Of a stretch of 64,000 nucleotides of DNA, positions 11,684-21,480 are shown one piece after another. Made by a program: the position numbers and the translations under genes. Under the pieces are notes generated by a model. That model ran no database searches and was not told the origin of the DNA. It saw nothing but the letters and a program-made list of their open reading frames with translations. This DNA comes from Hyaloraphidium curvatum (taxonomy: Eukaryota; Monoblepharomycota; Hyaloraphidiomycetes; Hyaloraphidiales; Hyaloraphidiaceae), in the NCBI GenBank assembly GCA_025558095.1, contig JAIVFI010000001.1, positions 262,501 to 326,500 on the forward strand, written 5' to 3'. Position 1 is the stretch's first letter; each line of letters opens with the position of its first letter.

Positions 11684-13016
11684 CCCCTGCAGGGAGGTGG
11701 CTTTCCAGCTAATAGTGGCTTAGGATGAGGCTTAGAGCTCACAGTTCCACAGCACCGCGACGGCATCCCGATTCTGTGAATCGTGACTAGGAACGAATAA
11801 CGAAACAAGTAAGGAAGGCAACCAAGCATTCAAGGAAGGCAACTCCAAGTTTCCATCGTATTTTTTCCAACCAAGATTTGAATTGTACTTAAACGATTCT
11901 GACAAGACCTCCAAGGCAGATCGTTTGTTGCTCCCCGAGATTCCGCACGGTGCTTTATCTTCGTCGTCTTGGTCGCCGCTCGAAGATGTTCCGCAGTCTG
12001 CATGTCGTTGCGCAGCGTCCCACGTCCGGCCACAGCCGAGACCTGTCATCAACGCCGTGCCAATAAAACAGCCCGCAACCCGGTCACCTGTGTTCAGCAC
12101 GTACCGCACCCGCCGTCAATATCTGCACAAGAGCGGCCCGCTACTCGGCAAGATGCCCGACCCCGGCTCTCTCAATCTCACCTCTAAGTAGCCATGCAGC
12201 TCATCAAACAGCAGCAACAACGCTTCCGCTCCTGGACCCCTTTGGTTGTGCCGTTGCCATGCCCGCGTGCTTTCCTCGTCCGCATGCCCGCCCAACTTCG
12301 TTCGCTTCCCTGCTTTCGCACCGTATCCGTACTCCCGCGTGTGCCGGTAGCCCGGTAACTCGGTCCGAGACCCCAAGCAGCCCGCGTCCGCAGCGAGAGC
12401 CGTTGACTTGGGGCACCATTCCGTGCGGGCCTTCACGCTCGCCCGCTCGCACGACGGGCGACGCTCCGGCGCCCGCGAGCCCCCACATCCAAAGCCATCC
12501 ACCGCCTCTCACCCCGCTGGAGCGGAGGAGCAGGATCCTGAACAGATCCGGCCACGCGCCGTCCCCCCATGAGCTCGAATGGCCAAGCATTTCGGAAACT
12601 GGGACCCGCAATCAACACGTGGCTGCATAGCAAACGCAACAGGCCCGTCCCCGGCATCCTTGGTAAGCCAACGGTCGTGTGACAGGTGTTGTAGTGTTCG
12701 CAGCGCGAGAGCTCCCTGCAAAGGCGGCACGTCGACCGCGATGCCCAACGGCGCGGTTCTTGCCGAGCCGCGTCCCCGCCCGACGATCCCGCCGCCGCGG
12801 CTGCCAGCTCCAGAAGTCTCCGCACAGTAAGTTCGCGAGGGAGGAGAAGGGGGAATCCGAACACAGCCTCAGCGGGCCCGGGAATGGGAGACAACGATTG
12901 TGCCAACGTTATGCGGGGAGCTGCGGATGCCCACGCGTCCCTCGGCTCGGTCACCGACTCTCCGACTCCCCTCGGGCCACCACTGGAACGGCGCGATACA
13001 CGAAACAGACTCGCCG
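11684..13016. other. Intergenic stretch, no supported gene
   Basis: The first 400 bases are of moderate GC. They include a short direct repeat of AAGGAAGGCAAC near 11811-11845 and a 125-codon minus-strand frame (11732-12109) with no ATG at its 5' end and no family match. The box shared with the inverted-repeat subunits occurs at 12297-12319. The final 400 bases are GC-rich and probably hold the promoter of the membrane protein that follows. Confidence 0.5.
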
Positions 13017-14537
13017 ATGAGAGCCGACGACGGGGCCGACGGGGCCGACGTGCCCGACGCGCTCCTCCCCGCCGCGGCCTGGCTTGCGCTGCTCCCCGGA
13101 CGGACGTTCCCCGCGCCGCCGCTGTCGCCCGACGAGCCGCGGGGCGAATGGGACCCCGCGGCCGACGCCAGAACCGCGCGTCCCCTGACCAGGGAGGATT
13201 TCGACCGCGCGTTCGCCGGCTCGCCCGTTCACCGCGTTCTGCTCGCCGGGCAGCGCGTCTTCCCGCCCATGAACGCCTACTTCTGGCCGCGTTTGCTCGG
13301 GTACACGCTGCCCGCCATCGTCGCATTCTGCTCGCCAATCGGCGACATGCTCTCGTCGGGCACCTTCGACGCCAAGGGGACAGCCGCCGGGGCCGCCGCC
13401 TACATCCTCGTCGTCCTTGCGCACGCCGTGGTGATTCCGCGGTTCGTCGGCCCGGCGGTGAGGGCGCAAAGGGTGCTCGACGACCATCCCTGGGCTTTTT
13501 TCGTCAGGCTTGATGCCCTCCGTCGGGGAACGTCGGCGGCCGGCACGAAACCAGACCTGGGGGAAGCTCCTCCGCCCGAAGCCTTCCTCATCCGCGACGC
13601 CCAGCTCCTGCACCACGAGGAGGGCGACGCCATGTGCCCTTGCGCGGGACCGGCGTGTGCCGGGTCGGTGCTCCGCCGGTCGGCCGCGCTCCAGTCACTC
13701 GTCGTCGCTCTCTGGCTCATCACGGGCAATCTGAGCTACAGCCTGTTCAACCACTGGACCCCCGCCGTGACCTTTGCGAGCCAGACGTGGTCGTCACCCT
13801 GGAAAGCGCTGTTCGTTGCGTATTCGATCGCGGCCAACTTCGCGGACTTTGTCAGCGGTGTGCTCGAGGTGCTCTCGACGGACGCCGCCATGCTCGACCT
13901 CGAAGCACGCCTGCGGCAGCGGGCGGTCGGGCTGGCGCTCTCGGACTTTGTCTCGCGTTGCTCGCGCGCCTGCCGCGGCGGAGCCACTGCCGGAGCCCCG
14001 CAATGGCCCGAAACGGAGCCGTACGTCGCCCTCCACGGCGCCCTGGCACCCTCCTGGCGCACGTCCAGGATCGTCACGGAGGCCACCTTTCGCGCCATGT
14101 CGCTCATTTTGCTGCTGGTCGCGACTCTCGCGCTCATTCCCCTCTTGGCCTCGGGCTGCGTCCCAGCGTACATGATCGCCTCGTGCGGCGGCTCCGTCGT
14201 CATCATCTTCCGCTACCTCATGGACGCCGTCTACTCCAACGCCGGCGTCGCGTCCACCGCGGCGCTGTACCGCCGCGCCCGCCTTTCGCTCTCCACCCTC
14301 CTCGCCTCGCACCCGGATTCCCCCACGGCCGCGCGGCTGCGTTCCCACGTGAGCCTGCTGGCCCGCTTCGAGACCGATTGCAACGAGGACCGCGCGAAAC
14401 TGGCCGGGTTCCAGGCGGGGTGGGGGACGGTCAGGGGCGCTTTCGCGACGGGGCTGACGCTGGGCGTGGGCTTGTTTGGGATATTGAGGGGAGCGGGGGC
14501 GAGGGCGACGCTGGAGGGGTATTGCCCGGTGACGTAG
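13017..14537 (+). CDS. Multi-pass membrane protein, unknown family
   Basis: An uninterrupted 506-codon frame from the ATG at 13017. The frame is open 39 codons further upstream to an earlier ATG, but that extension looks like leader sequence. I see seven hydrophobic segments: two near the N-terminus (around LLGYTLPAIVAFC and AAYILVVLAHAVVIP), two in the middle (LQSLVVALWLITGNLSYSLF and the segment following WKALFVAYSIAANF), a pair at about two thirds (RAMSLILLLVATLALIPLLA and YMIASCGGSVVIIFRYLMDA), and one at the C-terminus (FATGLTLGVGLFGILRG). A cysteine-rich loop, CPCAGPACAG, follows the second segment. It could be a transporter-like or receptor-like protein, but no diagnostic motif is visible. 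No intron is needed. Confidence 0.7.
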   Translation: MRADDGADGADVPDALLPAAAWLALLPGRTFPAPPLSPDEPRGEWDPAADARTARPLTREDFDRAFAGSPVHRVLLAGQRVFPPMNAYFWPRLLGYTLPAIVAFCSPIGDMLSSGTFDAKGTAAGAAAYILVVLAHAVVIPRFVGPAVRAQRVLDDHPWAFFVRLDALRRGTSAAGTKPDLGEAPPPEAFLIRDAQLLHHEEGDAMCPCAGPACAGSVLRRSAALQSLVVALWLITGNLSYSLFNHWTPAVTFASQTWSSPWKALFVAYSIAANFADFVSGVLEVLSTDAAMLDLEARLRQRAVGLALSDFVSRCSRACRGGATAGAPQWPETEPYVALHGALAPSWRTSRIVTEATFRAMSLILLLVATLALIPLLASGCVPAYMIASCGGSVVIIFRYLMDAVYSNAGVASTAALYRRARLSLSTLLASHPDSPTAARLRSHVSLLARFETDCNEDRAKLAGFQAGWGTVRGAFATGLTLGVGLFGILRGAGARATLEGYCPVT

Positions 14538-14656
14538 GGGCGAATCTGTCGATCCGGTGTGGAATTCAATGATGACGTGCAAGGTGCGATGGAACCGCGA
14601 CGGCGACAAATCGGGCTCGGTTCGCACCGCCCTTTTTCCCCCACGCGAGCCCCAAA

Positions 14657-15121
14657 ATGAGCTTCTGGTTCGACGAGCGCCGCTTCGAGAAGGTCAAGGA
14701 GCTACACGAGATCAACGCGCGGGAGTAGGCGGAGCAGGCCGAGCTCGCTCGCAGGCCCTCTTCCCGGCCTCCCTCCGCTCCCGGCTCCCCCGCGCGCCCG
14801 CCCCCCGCCGCTGCCGCCCCGCCTGCTGCCGCCACCGGACACGGCGCGCCGGCGCCCATGGAGCAGCAGGGCAGCGCGGAGACCCTCATCCCCGACGCCG
14901 CCGCCCCCTCCATGCCCGCTCCCGCGATCTCCCGCAAGGCCCGCAAGGCGCGCGTCCGCGTCGTCTCGCACTCGGCCGCGGACGAGAAGGAGTTCGATCT
15001 CGAGGAGGCCATCGGGGACGTGCCGACGCCGGGCCGCGACGCGTCGCCCACGAAGCCGAACCTGCGCGCCGCGGCCAGCCCTGTCAAGAAGCCGATCTCG
15101 GGTTCGCGCGGCTCCGAGTGA
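14657..15121 (+). CDS. Small hypothetical protein with an in-frame TAG
   Basis: An ATG at 14657 opens 23 codons with a well-formed charged helix (MSFWFDERRFEKVKELHEIN). The frame meets TAG at 14726-14728, then stays open in the same frame for about 130 codons to the TGA at 15119-15121. The part after TAG is alanine/proline-rich and then highly basic (RKARKARVRVVSH), followed by an acidic segment (DEKEFDLEEAIGD). Three readings are possible: a nonsense mutation, stop-codon readthrough, or removal of a 36-nt in-frame intron (14693-14728, gtcaag...agtag). The last is shorter than other introns here. No family is recognised. Confidence 0.45.
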
Positions 15122-15327
15122 GCTGCTCCTGGGCGATAGACCATGTGGTGGGCTTGGGAGCGTAGTTGCGTGCCCTTTGCACTACTCATGCCTCTATGCC
15201 CTCCTGCCAGCGAGCACGATCGACACGTCATCGATCGACCACGTCTCCGACACCGCGGGGGCTCGCAAACGCCGCTGCTTCGATTATGTAGTAGGATGAA
15301 TCTATTCCCCATCTGATCCACCTCGGC

Positions 15328-16398
15328 TCAAAGCTTTCCCGGCGTCGTCGGCGCGCCCTCGACCCCCACCGCCGCTGTCGCCCCCGCATCCACCGGCACG
15401 ATCGTCCCCGTCATCCACCTCGAGTTTCCCGAGCAGAGGAACACGACGGCGGCCCCGACATCCCATCCGGATCCTTCCGTCTTGAGCACCGAGCGGTTCT
15501 TGCGGGCTTCCCGCACTGCGGGCCTGCTAGCGCCGAGCCCCTGCTGCACCATCGGCGTGTACACCATCTGCAGCGAGAGCGGCGTGTCAGAAACGGCTTT
15601 TGCGGGCACGGGAAGGAACGTACACCAGGGCACACGCAGTTCACGCGTATCTTGTCCGGTGCGTGGTGAACGGCCTGAGAAAACCATTGATCAGAGCTCC
15701 AGGCCCAGCAGCTTTTCTAGCAGGTCCTACCATGGCTCTGGTCATGTTCACGACCGCCCCTTTGGACGTGGGGTCTGGAAACCAAAACAAGGCGTCTCCG
15801 TGAGCACATTTGGCTTCCCCGGTCAAAAGGACCCACAGAGAAGATGCGGGTAGCCACCCTTGAGCCCGGCAACGCTGGAAATGTTGACGATAGCGCCGCC
15901 GCCGCTCTTGCGCATAGCCGGGACCGCGAACCGACTCATGAGGACCATTCCCGTCACGTTGATCTGCAGACCCCTGCTCCACGCCTCCAGGTCGACGGTC
16001 TCGGCCGTCCCCTTGGGTCCTCCGATCCCGACGTTGTTCACGAGCGCGTCCAGACGGCCCCAGCGTGACATGCACGCGTCCACCGCGGCCTTGCAGTCTT
16101 CCAAGATGGTCACATCGCATTTGACGGCAATCGCCTCGCCCCCGTTCGCCTCAATCATCCTCTTGGTCTCCTCGGCTCGCTCCAGGATGGCGTCCGCGAC
16201 GCAGACTCTCGCTCCCGCGCGGGCGAATAGGAGGCACGCGGCGCGCCCATTGCCGACGCCCTCGCCGGGCTGCGCGCCGCCGCCGGCCACCAGCGCGACC
16301 TTGCCGGCCAGATCTTCGCCGACGGGAATGTCCGCCATGGCAGCTCGGGTTTTCGGGGCGCTGAACGCCGATCCCGTGGCGGGAGACAAATGTCGCAT
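15328..16398 (-). CDS. Short-chain dehydrogenase/reductase (SDR)
   Basis: Four exons (16398-15837, 15774-15731, 15674-15624, 15567-15328) with introns of 62, 56 and 56 nt give 298 residues. An internal ATG at 16338 would give a 278-residue form. The first 20 residues could be a targeting extension. This is a classical SDR: a cofactor-binding loop of the expanded form AGGGAQPGEGVGNGRAA, the structural motif NNVG in place of NNAG, the catalytic serine region IVNISS, and the catalytic pair in YPTSK. The tyrosine of YPTSK is assembled only by splicing out intron 1, which supports the model. The VNCVCPG motif follows. An NAD(P)-dependent oxidoreduction of a small alcohol or ketone is expected, but the substrate cannot be read. 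It is transcribed in the same direction as the channel gene upstream of it. Confidence 0.88.
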
Positions 16399-16588
16399 CA
16401 ACTCCCGGGCCTACACATACCTCCACTCACCCCACACCATCAGATCTCTAATTTCACAGGCGCTGATGATCCTCATCTCTGTGCGCACCATCAAGTGCTC
16501 GCCATGACATCCACTGCCACGATACCAAAGCCAAACCATGCATACAACTCGATGCTCCTTCAAACTATGTGGACCGCGATCCCGACCA

Positions 16589-18530
16589 CTAGTAGACGAC
16601 TCGTGCAGGCTTCGGCACAGCGGAAGCCGCCGCGGCCGCCATCGAGGGCACGTACTCGGCGCTCGACGACACCGCCCCCCTCCGTCTCGCATCCCCTGCC
16701 AACGCCCTCGCCTGGGCCAGGTCCATCTCCAAGCTCCTTCTGTCGATCCTGTCTCGCTCCGTCCGTCCCGTCGAAACCTCGACAACCACCTCCTCGTCCG
16801 CCTTGCCGTCCCCGTCCAGGTCCACGAGCATCTTCTTGAGCGCCCTCTCGCCGGGCACGGTGATCTTCAGCGCGCGGAACGCCGAGTCCGTCGTCCGCAG
16901 GACGAAGTCGTGGAGCCAGCGCTTGAACGAGCCCGGCTCGCCGATGTCGGCGCTGCCGGCGAGGTATTCGCCGAACTCGTCGAGCTTCTCGGCGCCGTAT
17001 GCCGACTTTTCGAGCTGCAACCGCATCTCGTAGCGCTTCCACACGTAGTAGGCGAGCAGCCAAAGGTTGATCACGAGCAGCAGGAACATGAGGATCCCGC
17101 ACAGCACCCATAACCACGGGAACGAGCCGGCGGGCAGCTGGACGAGCATGGCGACGTTGAAGAGCGCCCAGAAGGGCAGGACAGCCCGGCGGCAGAAGAA
17201 GTCGAGCTCGGTGGCTGTCGGATGGTTTGGATCGTCAGCGAATGAGCGTGAGAAGGCACATGAGGGGACCGACCAAGGATGTGGTTGCTCTCGCGCTTGA
17301 CGAAATGGTGGATCAAGGCGATCTCGAAGAGGGAAAAGAAACTGACGAGAAATGCGACGAACACGTACCTGTTTGCGGCAGGTTAGCAGGATCCACTTTG
17401 TGCAGACGCCAATGAACTCACCAGTCCATCAATGTCGCGTAGTTCACCATCGGTAGCCCCTGGGTGACGGAGCTGTAGAACGACACTGTCCCGGCACGCG
17501 AATCAGCGCAGATTGGGCCGCACGCGTCGCCTGACCCACCGATCGTGAGCACGAGCGTGATGCTCAGACCGAGGCGCTCTGGCACCGCATCCACGGAGAA
17601 CCAGTAGCTGACGGTCGTCAGGGCGACGAGGATCATCAAAGGCAGGAAAGTTTTGATATACGCGCTCCCGGTCTTCCTCGCGACCACGAGATTGAAGATT
17701 AGGGCTTCGTGCGGCGGCCTGTCCGCAAACGGCTGGTACGTGGTCCGGGAGGTCGAGAAGCTCTCGTACGTCCAGGCCACCTGGGTGAACTGCTCGCCCG
17801 AAATGGGCGGATAGACTGGATCTGTGTCCCATTCCAGCGAGACCTGCCGCGAGTTGAACGAATACGAGGCGACTTTGATCATCAACGTCTGGCGGTCGAA
17901 AGGGAAGTTCGCGAGGTTGTACACGCTCGTCATTTGCGCCAGGAAATGGCGCGCCCAAAACACGCCGCCGACGTAGGGCTGGACCTTCACGATGTCGTCG
18001 AGCGGCTCGACGACGACCTCATTAGCAAAGTAAACGTCCGGCGTCCAGACCGAGTGCGAGGGCCCGATGCCGTTGCCCATGCCCTGCGACCCCAGGAAAC
18101 GGTAGTCCGACCCGTTTGTGGCCGGAAACTCTGCAGGCGAGACGACGAGACGCGGGTCTGTCCATCTGAGCTTGATGGAGATGTCCACGGTGAAGGTACT
18201 CGACACGGGCTCGACCGCGTAGAGGTTGTTGATATCCAGCTGGACGACGAGGCGGTCGGGCGGTCCGCCGAACGATGGGCGCGTGGACGCATCGTACGAC
18301 GACCCGGGCCCGATGAGCACGTTCTGCAGCTGCGCCGTGGCATTCAGCGGCGAGTACCCGCGTGCTTCGAAGTCCGAGTCGGCTTCGCGTTCAACGAGGA
18401 GCCGCAAGCCTCTCCGCGGCGCGCCGTCCCCGCGCCGGGCGCCCGCTTGCCGCGGTCCGTCGGGAAAGCAAGCCGCGAGCGGCCAGAAGGCCGCCGCCCC
18501 GAGCAGCAGCGCTCCAACGCGGGCCCACAT
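16589..18530 (-). CDS. Pentameric ligand-gated ion channel subunit A
   Basis: Four exons (18530-17540, 17485-17422, 17368-17274, 17214-16589; introns 54, 53, 59 nt) give 591 residues. There is a signal peptide (1-20), then an extracellular ligand-binding domain with WTPD (162-165) and FPFDRQ (209-214). No cysteine pair flanks FPFD, so the Cys-loop disulfide is absent, as in bacterial homologues. M1 is about 291-312. M2 starts at about 318 as PERLGLSITLVLTI and, once intron 1 is removed, has the same length as the M2 of bacterial ELIC, with the conserved 9' leucine and a -1' glutamate. M3 and a canonical M4 (LPFWALFNVAMLV) are joined by a very short loop. A further long hydrophobic helix follows, then a tail with LVDLDGDGK resembling an EF-hand loop. 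The gene is head-to-head with paralogue B. Confidence 0.92.
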
Positions 18531-18838
18531 TTGCTATGTCCGTCGGTTTTGCGAAGCTCATCGGGCTTCCCGATGCCATCGGGGCTCCACCGGTGCCCTT
18601 GCGCAGGGCGTGCAGCCCGAAGATCGCCCGTGGATCGCGCTCAAGGAATCCCGCGCTAGGCCAGCGACATCTGGTCAATCCTGGACGAAAACACGTCGCC
18701 ATGGGCTCCAAGCTAAGTTTCCTTGGATTTCGGGCGGTATCGAGCAGGATGCCAAGCAGTTCGACGCAACCCGAACAAGGGACTTAATGACCGACAACGC
18801 GGGGCCACCAGCCGAGCCCCGGCTCGCGCAGCGGCAGC
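18531..18838. promoter_or_regulatory. Shared intergenic promoter region of the two channel genes
   Basis: This 308-bp gap separates the start codons of two divergently transcribed paralogues, so it must carry both promoters. I see no clear TATA box. Short AT-richer patches occur near 18710-18735. Co-expression of the two subunits is plausible from the layout but is inference. Confidence 0.5.
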
Positions 18839-20793
18839 ATGAGGCCCCATGCCGTCCTGGTGGCCGCCGCGGCCTGCGTCGCGGCGGCATGGCCTTTCGC
18901 TGCGGCCTTTCCAGATAAACCCTCTTCGCGAATCGGGGCGCCCAAACCCAGCCGGCGAGACCGCCGGCTGCTCCTCCCGCGAGCTTTCTCTGATACCAAC
19001 GCCACGCTGGAACTGATTGACGTCCTGACGGGACCGGGGTCCGGGTACGATGCCTGTGGGTCCCGCGAACCGCCGTCCGGGACGATCCTCACCCGCCTCC
19101 GCCTCTGCCCCCAGCGACACGCCCGTCGTTCGGCGGCCCCCCCGACCTCATCTGGGTCCGCTTCGACATCAACAACCTCTACGCCGTGGACCCGCTCACG
19201 AGCACGTTCACCGTGGACGCTTCCGTACTGCTCTGGTGGACCGACCCGCGGCTCGTCGCGCCGCCGGGCGAGTTCCCGCCCACCAACGGGAGCGAGTACC
19301 GCTTTCTGGGGTACCAGGACCTGGGGCAGGGCATCGGGCCGTCGCACCTCGTGTGGACGCCGGACATTTACTTCGTGAACGAGGTCGTCGTCGAGCCTTT
19401 GGACGACATCATCAAAGTGCAGCCGGACACGGGCCGCGTATTCTGGTCGCGGCACATGCTCGCCGACGTGACGACCAAGTACGACTTGGCGGCGTTCCCC
19501 TTCGACAGGCAGAACCTGACGATGGAGCTGGCCTCGTATTCGTACAACGAGCGGCAAATCCTGCTGGAATGGGACCCCGTGCCCGTATACCCCCCGATCC
19601 ACCCGGACACCTTCACCCAAGTGGCGTGGGACTACGTCTCGTTCACGACCGGGGAGAAAGAGTACATCCCTTTCCGCGACCAACCCCCGCACCAGATGCT
19701 CGTGTTCGGGATGCTCGTCTCCCGCAAGACGGGATCCTACTACATCAAGAGCTTTGTCCCTCTGATGGTTCTCGTCGCCCTGACCACGGTCAGCTACTGG
19801 TTCTCCGTCGACGCGGTGCCGGAGCGATTGGGCCTGAGCATCACGCTCGTGCTCACCATCGGTGCGTCGAGCGCTCCATGCAGGCCGACCCGAGCTGACT
19901 GCCCCGCAAACAGTTTCTTTCTACAGCTCCGTCACGCAGGGCCTCCCGCTGGTCAACTACGCGACCACGATGGACTGGTGGGTCCGACATGTGTGCTTGC
20001 GGTTCGATTGCAGCTCATTGCGCGTCCCGCGCGCCCCGGCAGGTACGTCTTCGTCGCGTTCATCGTCTCCTTCTTCTCCCTCTTCGAGATCGCCCTCATC
20101 CACCACTTCATCAAGCGCGAGAGCAACCACATCCTCGGTCGGTCCCCTCGCGTACCTCCACGCGGACGACCGGCGTGCTCACACACCAGCCTGGCAGCCA
20201 CCGAGCTCGACTTCTTCTGCCGCCGCACGGTCCTCCCCTTCTGGGCCTTTTTCAACGTCGCCATCCTCGTGCAGCTCCCCCCCGGCTCCTTCCCCTGGTT
20301 GTGGTTGGCGTTCGGCATCGTGGTGCCCTTATGGCTGCTGCTGAACCTTTGGCTTCTCGCCTACTACGTGTGGAAGCGGTCGGACATGCGGGAGCAGCTC
20401 GAAAGGTCGGTCTACGGCCGCGAGCACCTCGAGGACTTTGGCGAGTACCTCGCCGGCAGCGCCGACATTGGCGAGCCGGGGACGTTCAGGCGCCGGGTGC
20501 ACGACACAGTGATCCGCACGACCGACGGGGTGTTCAGGGCGCTGGGGATCCGGGTGCCGGGGGAGAAGGCGCTGAAGAAGATCCTGGTGGACTTGGACGG
20601 GGACGGCAAGCCGGAGGAGGTGGTGGTGGAGGAGGCCGGACCGTCGACGGAAAGGGAGCGGATCGACAGGCGGAGCATGGAGCTGGACCTCGCCAAGGCG
20701 AGGGCGTTGACGGGAGATGCGAGGAGGAGGGGGACGGGGGACAAGCCGGACAGATCGGCGGACGGGACGGGCGAGGGGGGCGGGTTCTGGTAG
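18839..20793 (+). CDS. Pentameric ligand-gated ion channel subunit B
   Basis: Five exons (18839-19055, 19115-19861, 19914-19977, 20043-20137, 20198-20793; introns 59, 52, 65, 60 nt) give 572 residues. Three introns sit at exactly the same codon and phase as in subunit A, and exons 3 and 4 have identical lengths (64 and 95 nt). The first intron (19056-19114) is absent from A. Features match A: signal peptide, WTPDIYF, FPFDRQ without flanking cysteines, M2 beginning PERLGLSITLVLTI, short M3-M4 loop, extra C-terminal membrane helix (WLLLNLWLLAYYVW) and a DLDGDGK tail. The -1' glutamate is typical of cation-selective members and the proline before it of anion-selective ones, so selectivity is uncertain. 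A and B may form a heteropentamer. Confidence 0.92.
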
Positions 20794-21480
20794 TCTTTTG
20801 GTGTTGGCCGGGCCGATACAGGTCATCATTCCGGAGCGAGCGGCACCGTTCTCCGCCGTCGAACCACCGTCGTTTTCCTCCCCGCCGATCCCCCGACTTG
20901 CCGTCGCCGCCCTGGGGAAGGGGGAACCCACCCTGAAGCGGTCCAGACCGCGACGCTTCGTCATCGGCGGCGGCGAGTCGCTTTCGTCGGTGCTTCGTCC
21001 ACTTGCTCCAGCCCGGTGCGCGACACCGCTCCCCGGACCGGTGGATCCTACATTTGGAGGACGCAGGGTGGGATCGTCCTCTCTGACGTCGTTGATGTGG
21101 TGTTGCGTTCGACGGAAGTCCCATCTGATTCTCGATGCTCACGTAATCATCTTGGGTTCTTCCGTGCGCGGTCCCAACACCCAACGGACGCACGGCGAGC
21201 AAAATAGACCACCAGGTAATGATTAGCGAGGCTCTCCGACTGGAGAGCGCAGGTTGGAGTTGCATGGAGCGGGGGGGAAGCCGGAAGTGATCAACGCGTG
21301 CACGAATTTTGAGGGACAGACCGTCAGCCCCGCGAGGGCTGGGCATTCAAGGGAAAAGCAGGACGTCGAGCAGTCACATTTTACACCGCCGCTTCGCGAT
21401 CCGCGCCGTCACCTCCGCCGCAACCGCCGCCTCGCCTCCGGGCCCCTCAGCCGCCCCGCCCCGACCCGCGCCCGCCCGCC
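20794..21480. other. Intergenic, nothing recognised
   Basis: A 687-bp gap between the tandemly oriented channel B and zinc-finger genes. It presumably holds the 3' end of the former and the promoter of the latter. I see no RNA gene or mobile element. Confidence 0.5.

Noticed and set aside
11732-12109. 125-codon minus-strand frame in the lower-GC island
   Set aside because: Composition is protein-like, but there is no ATG at the 5' end, no family match and no supporting promoter. Left as intergenic.
12951-13616. Long minus-strand frames opposite the multi-pass membrane gene
   Set aside because: Shadow of the coding strand. Third-position GC leaves the complement open; no motifs.
16589-20793. 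Channel genes as bacterial contamination
   Set aside because: Seven spliceosomal introns with conserved positions and flanking eukaryotic genes on the same DNA exclude it.
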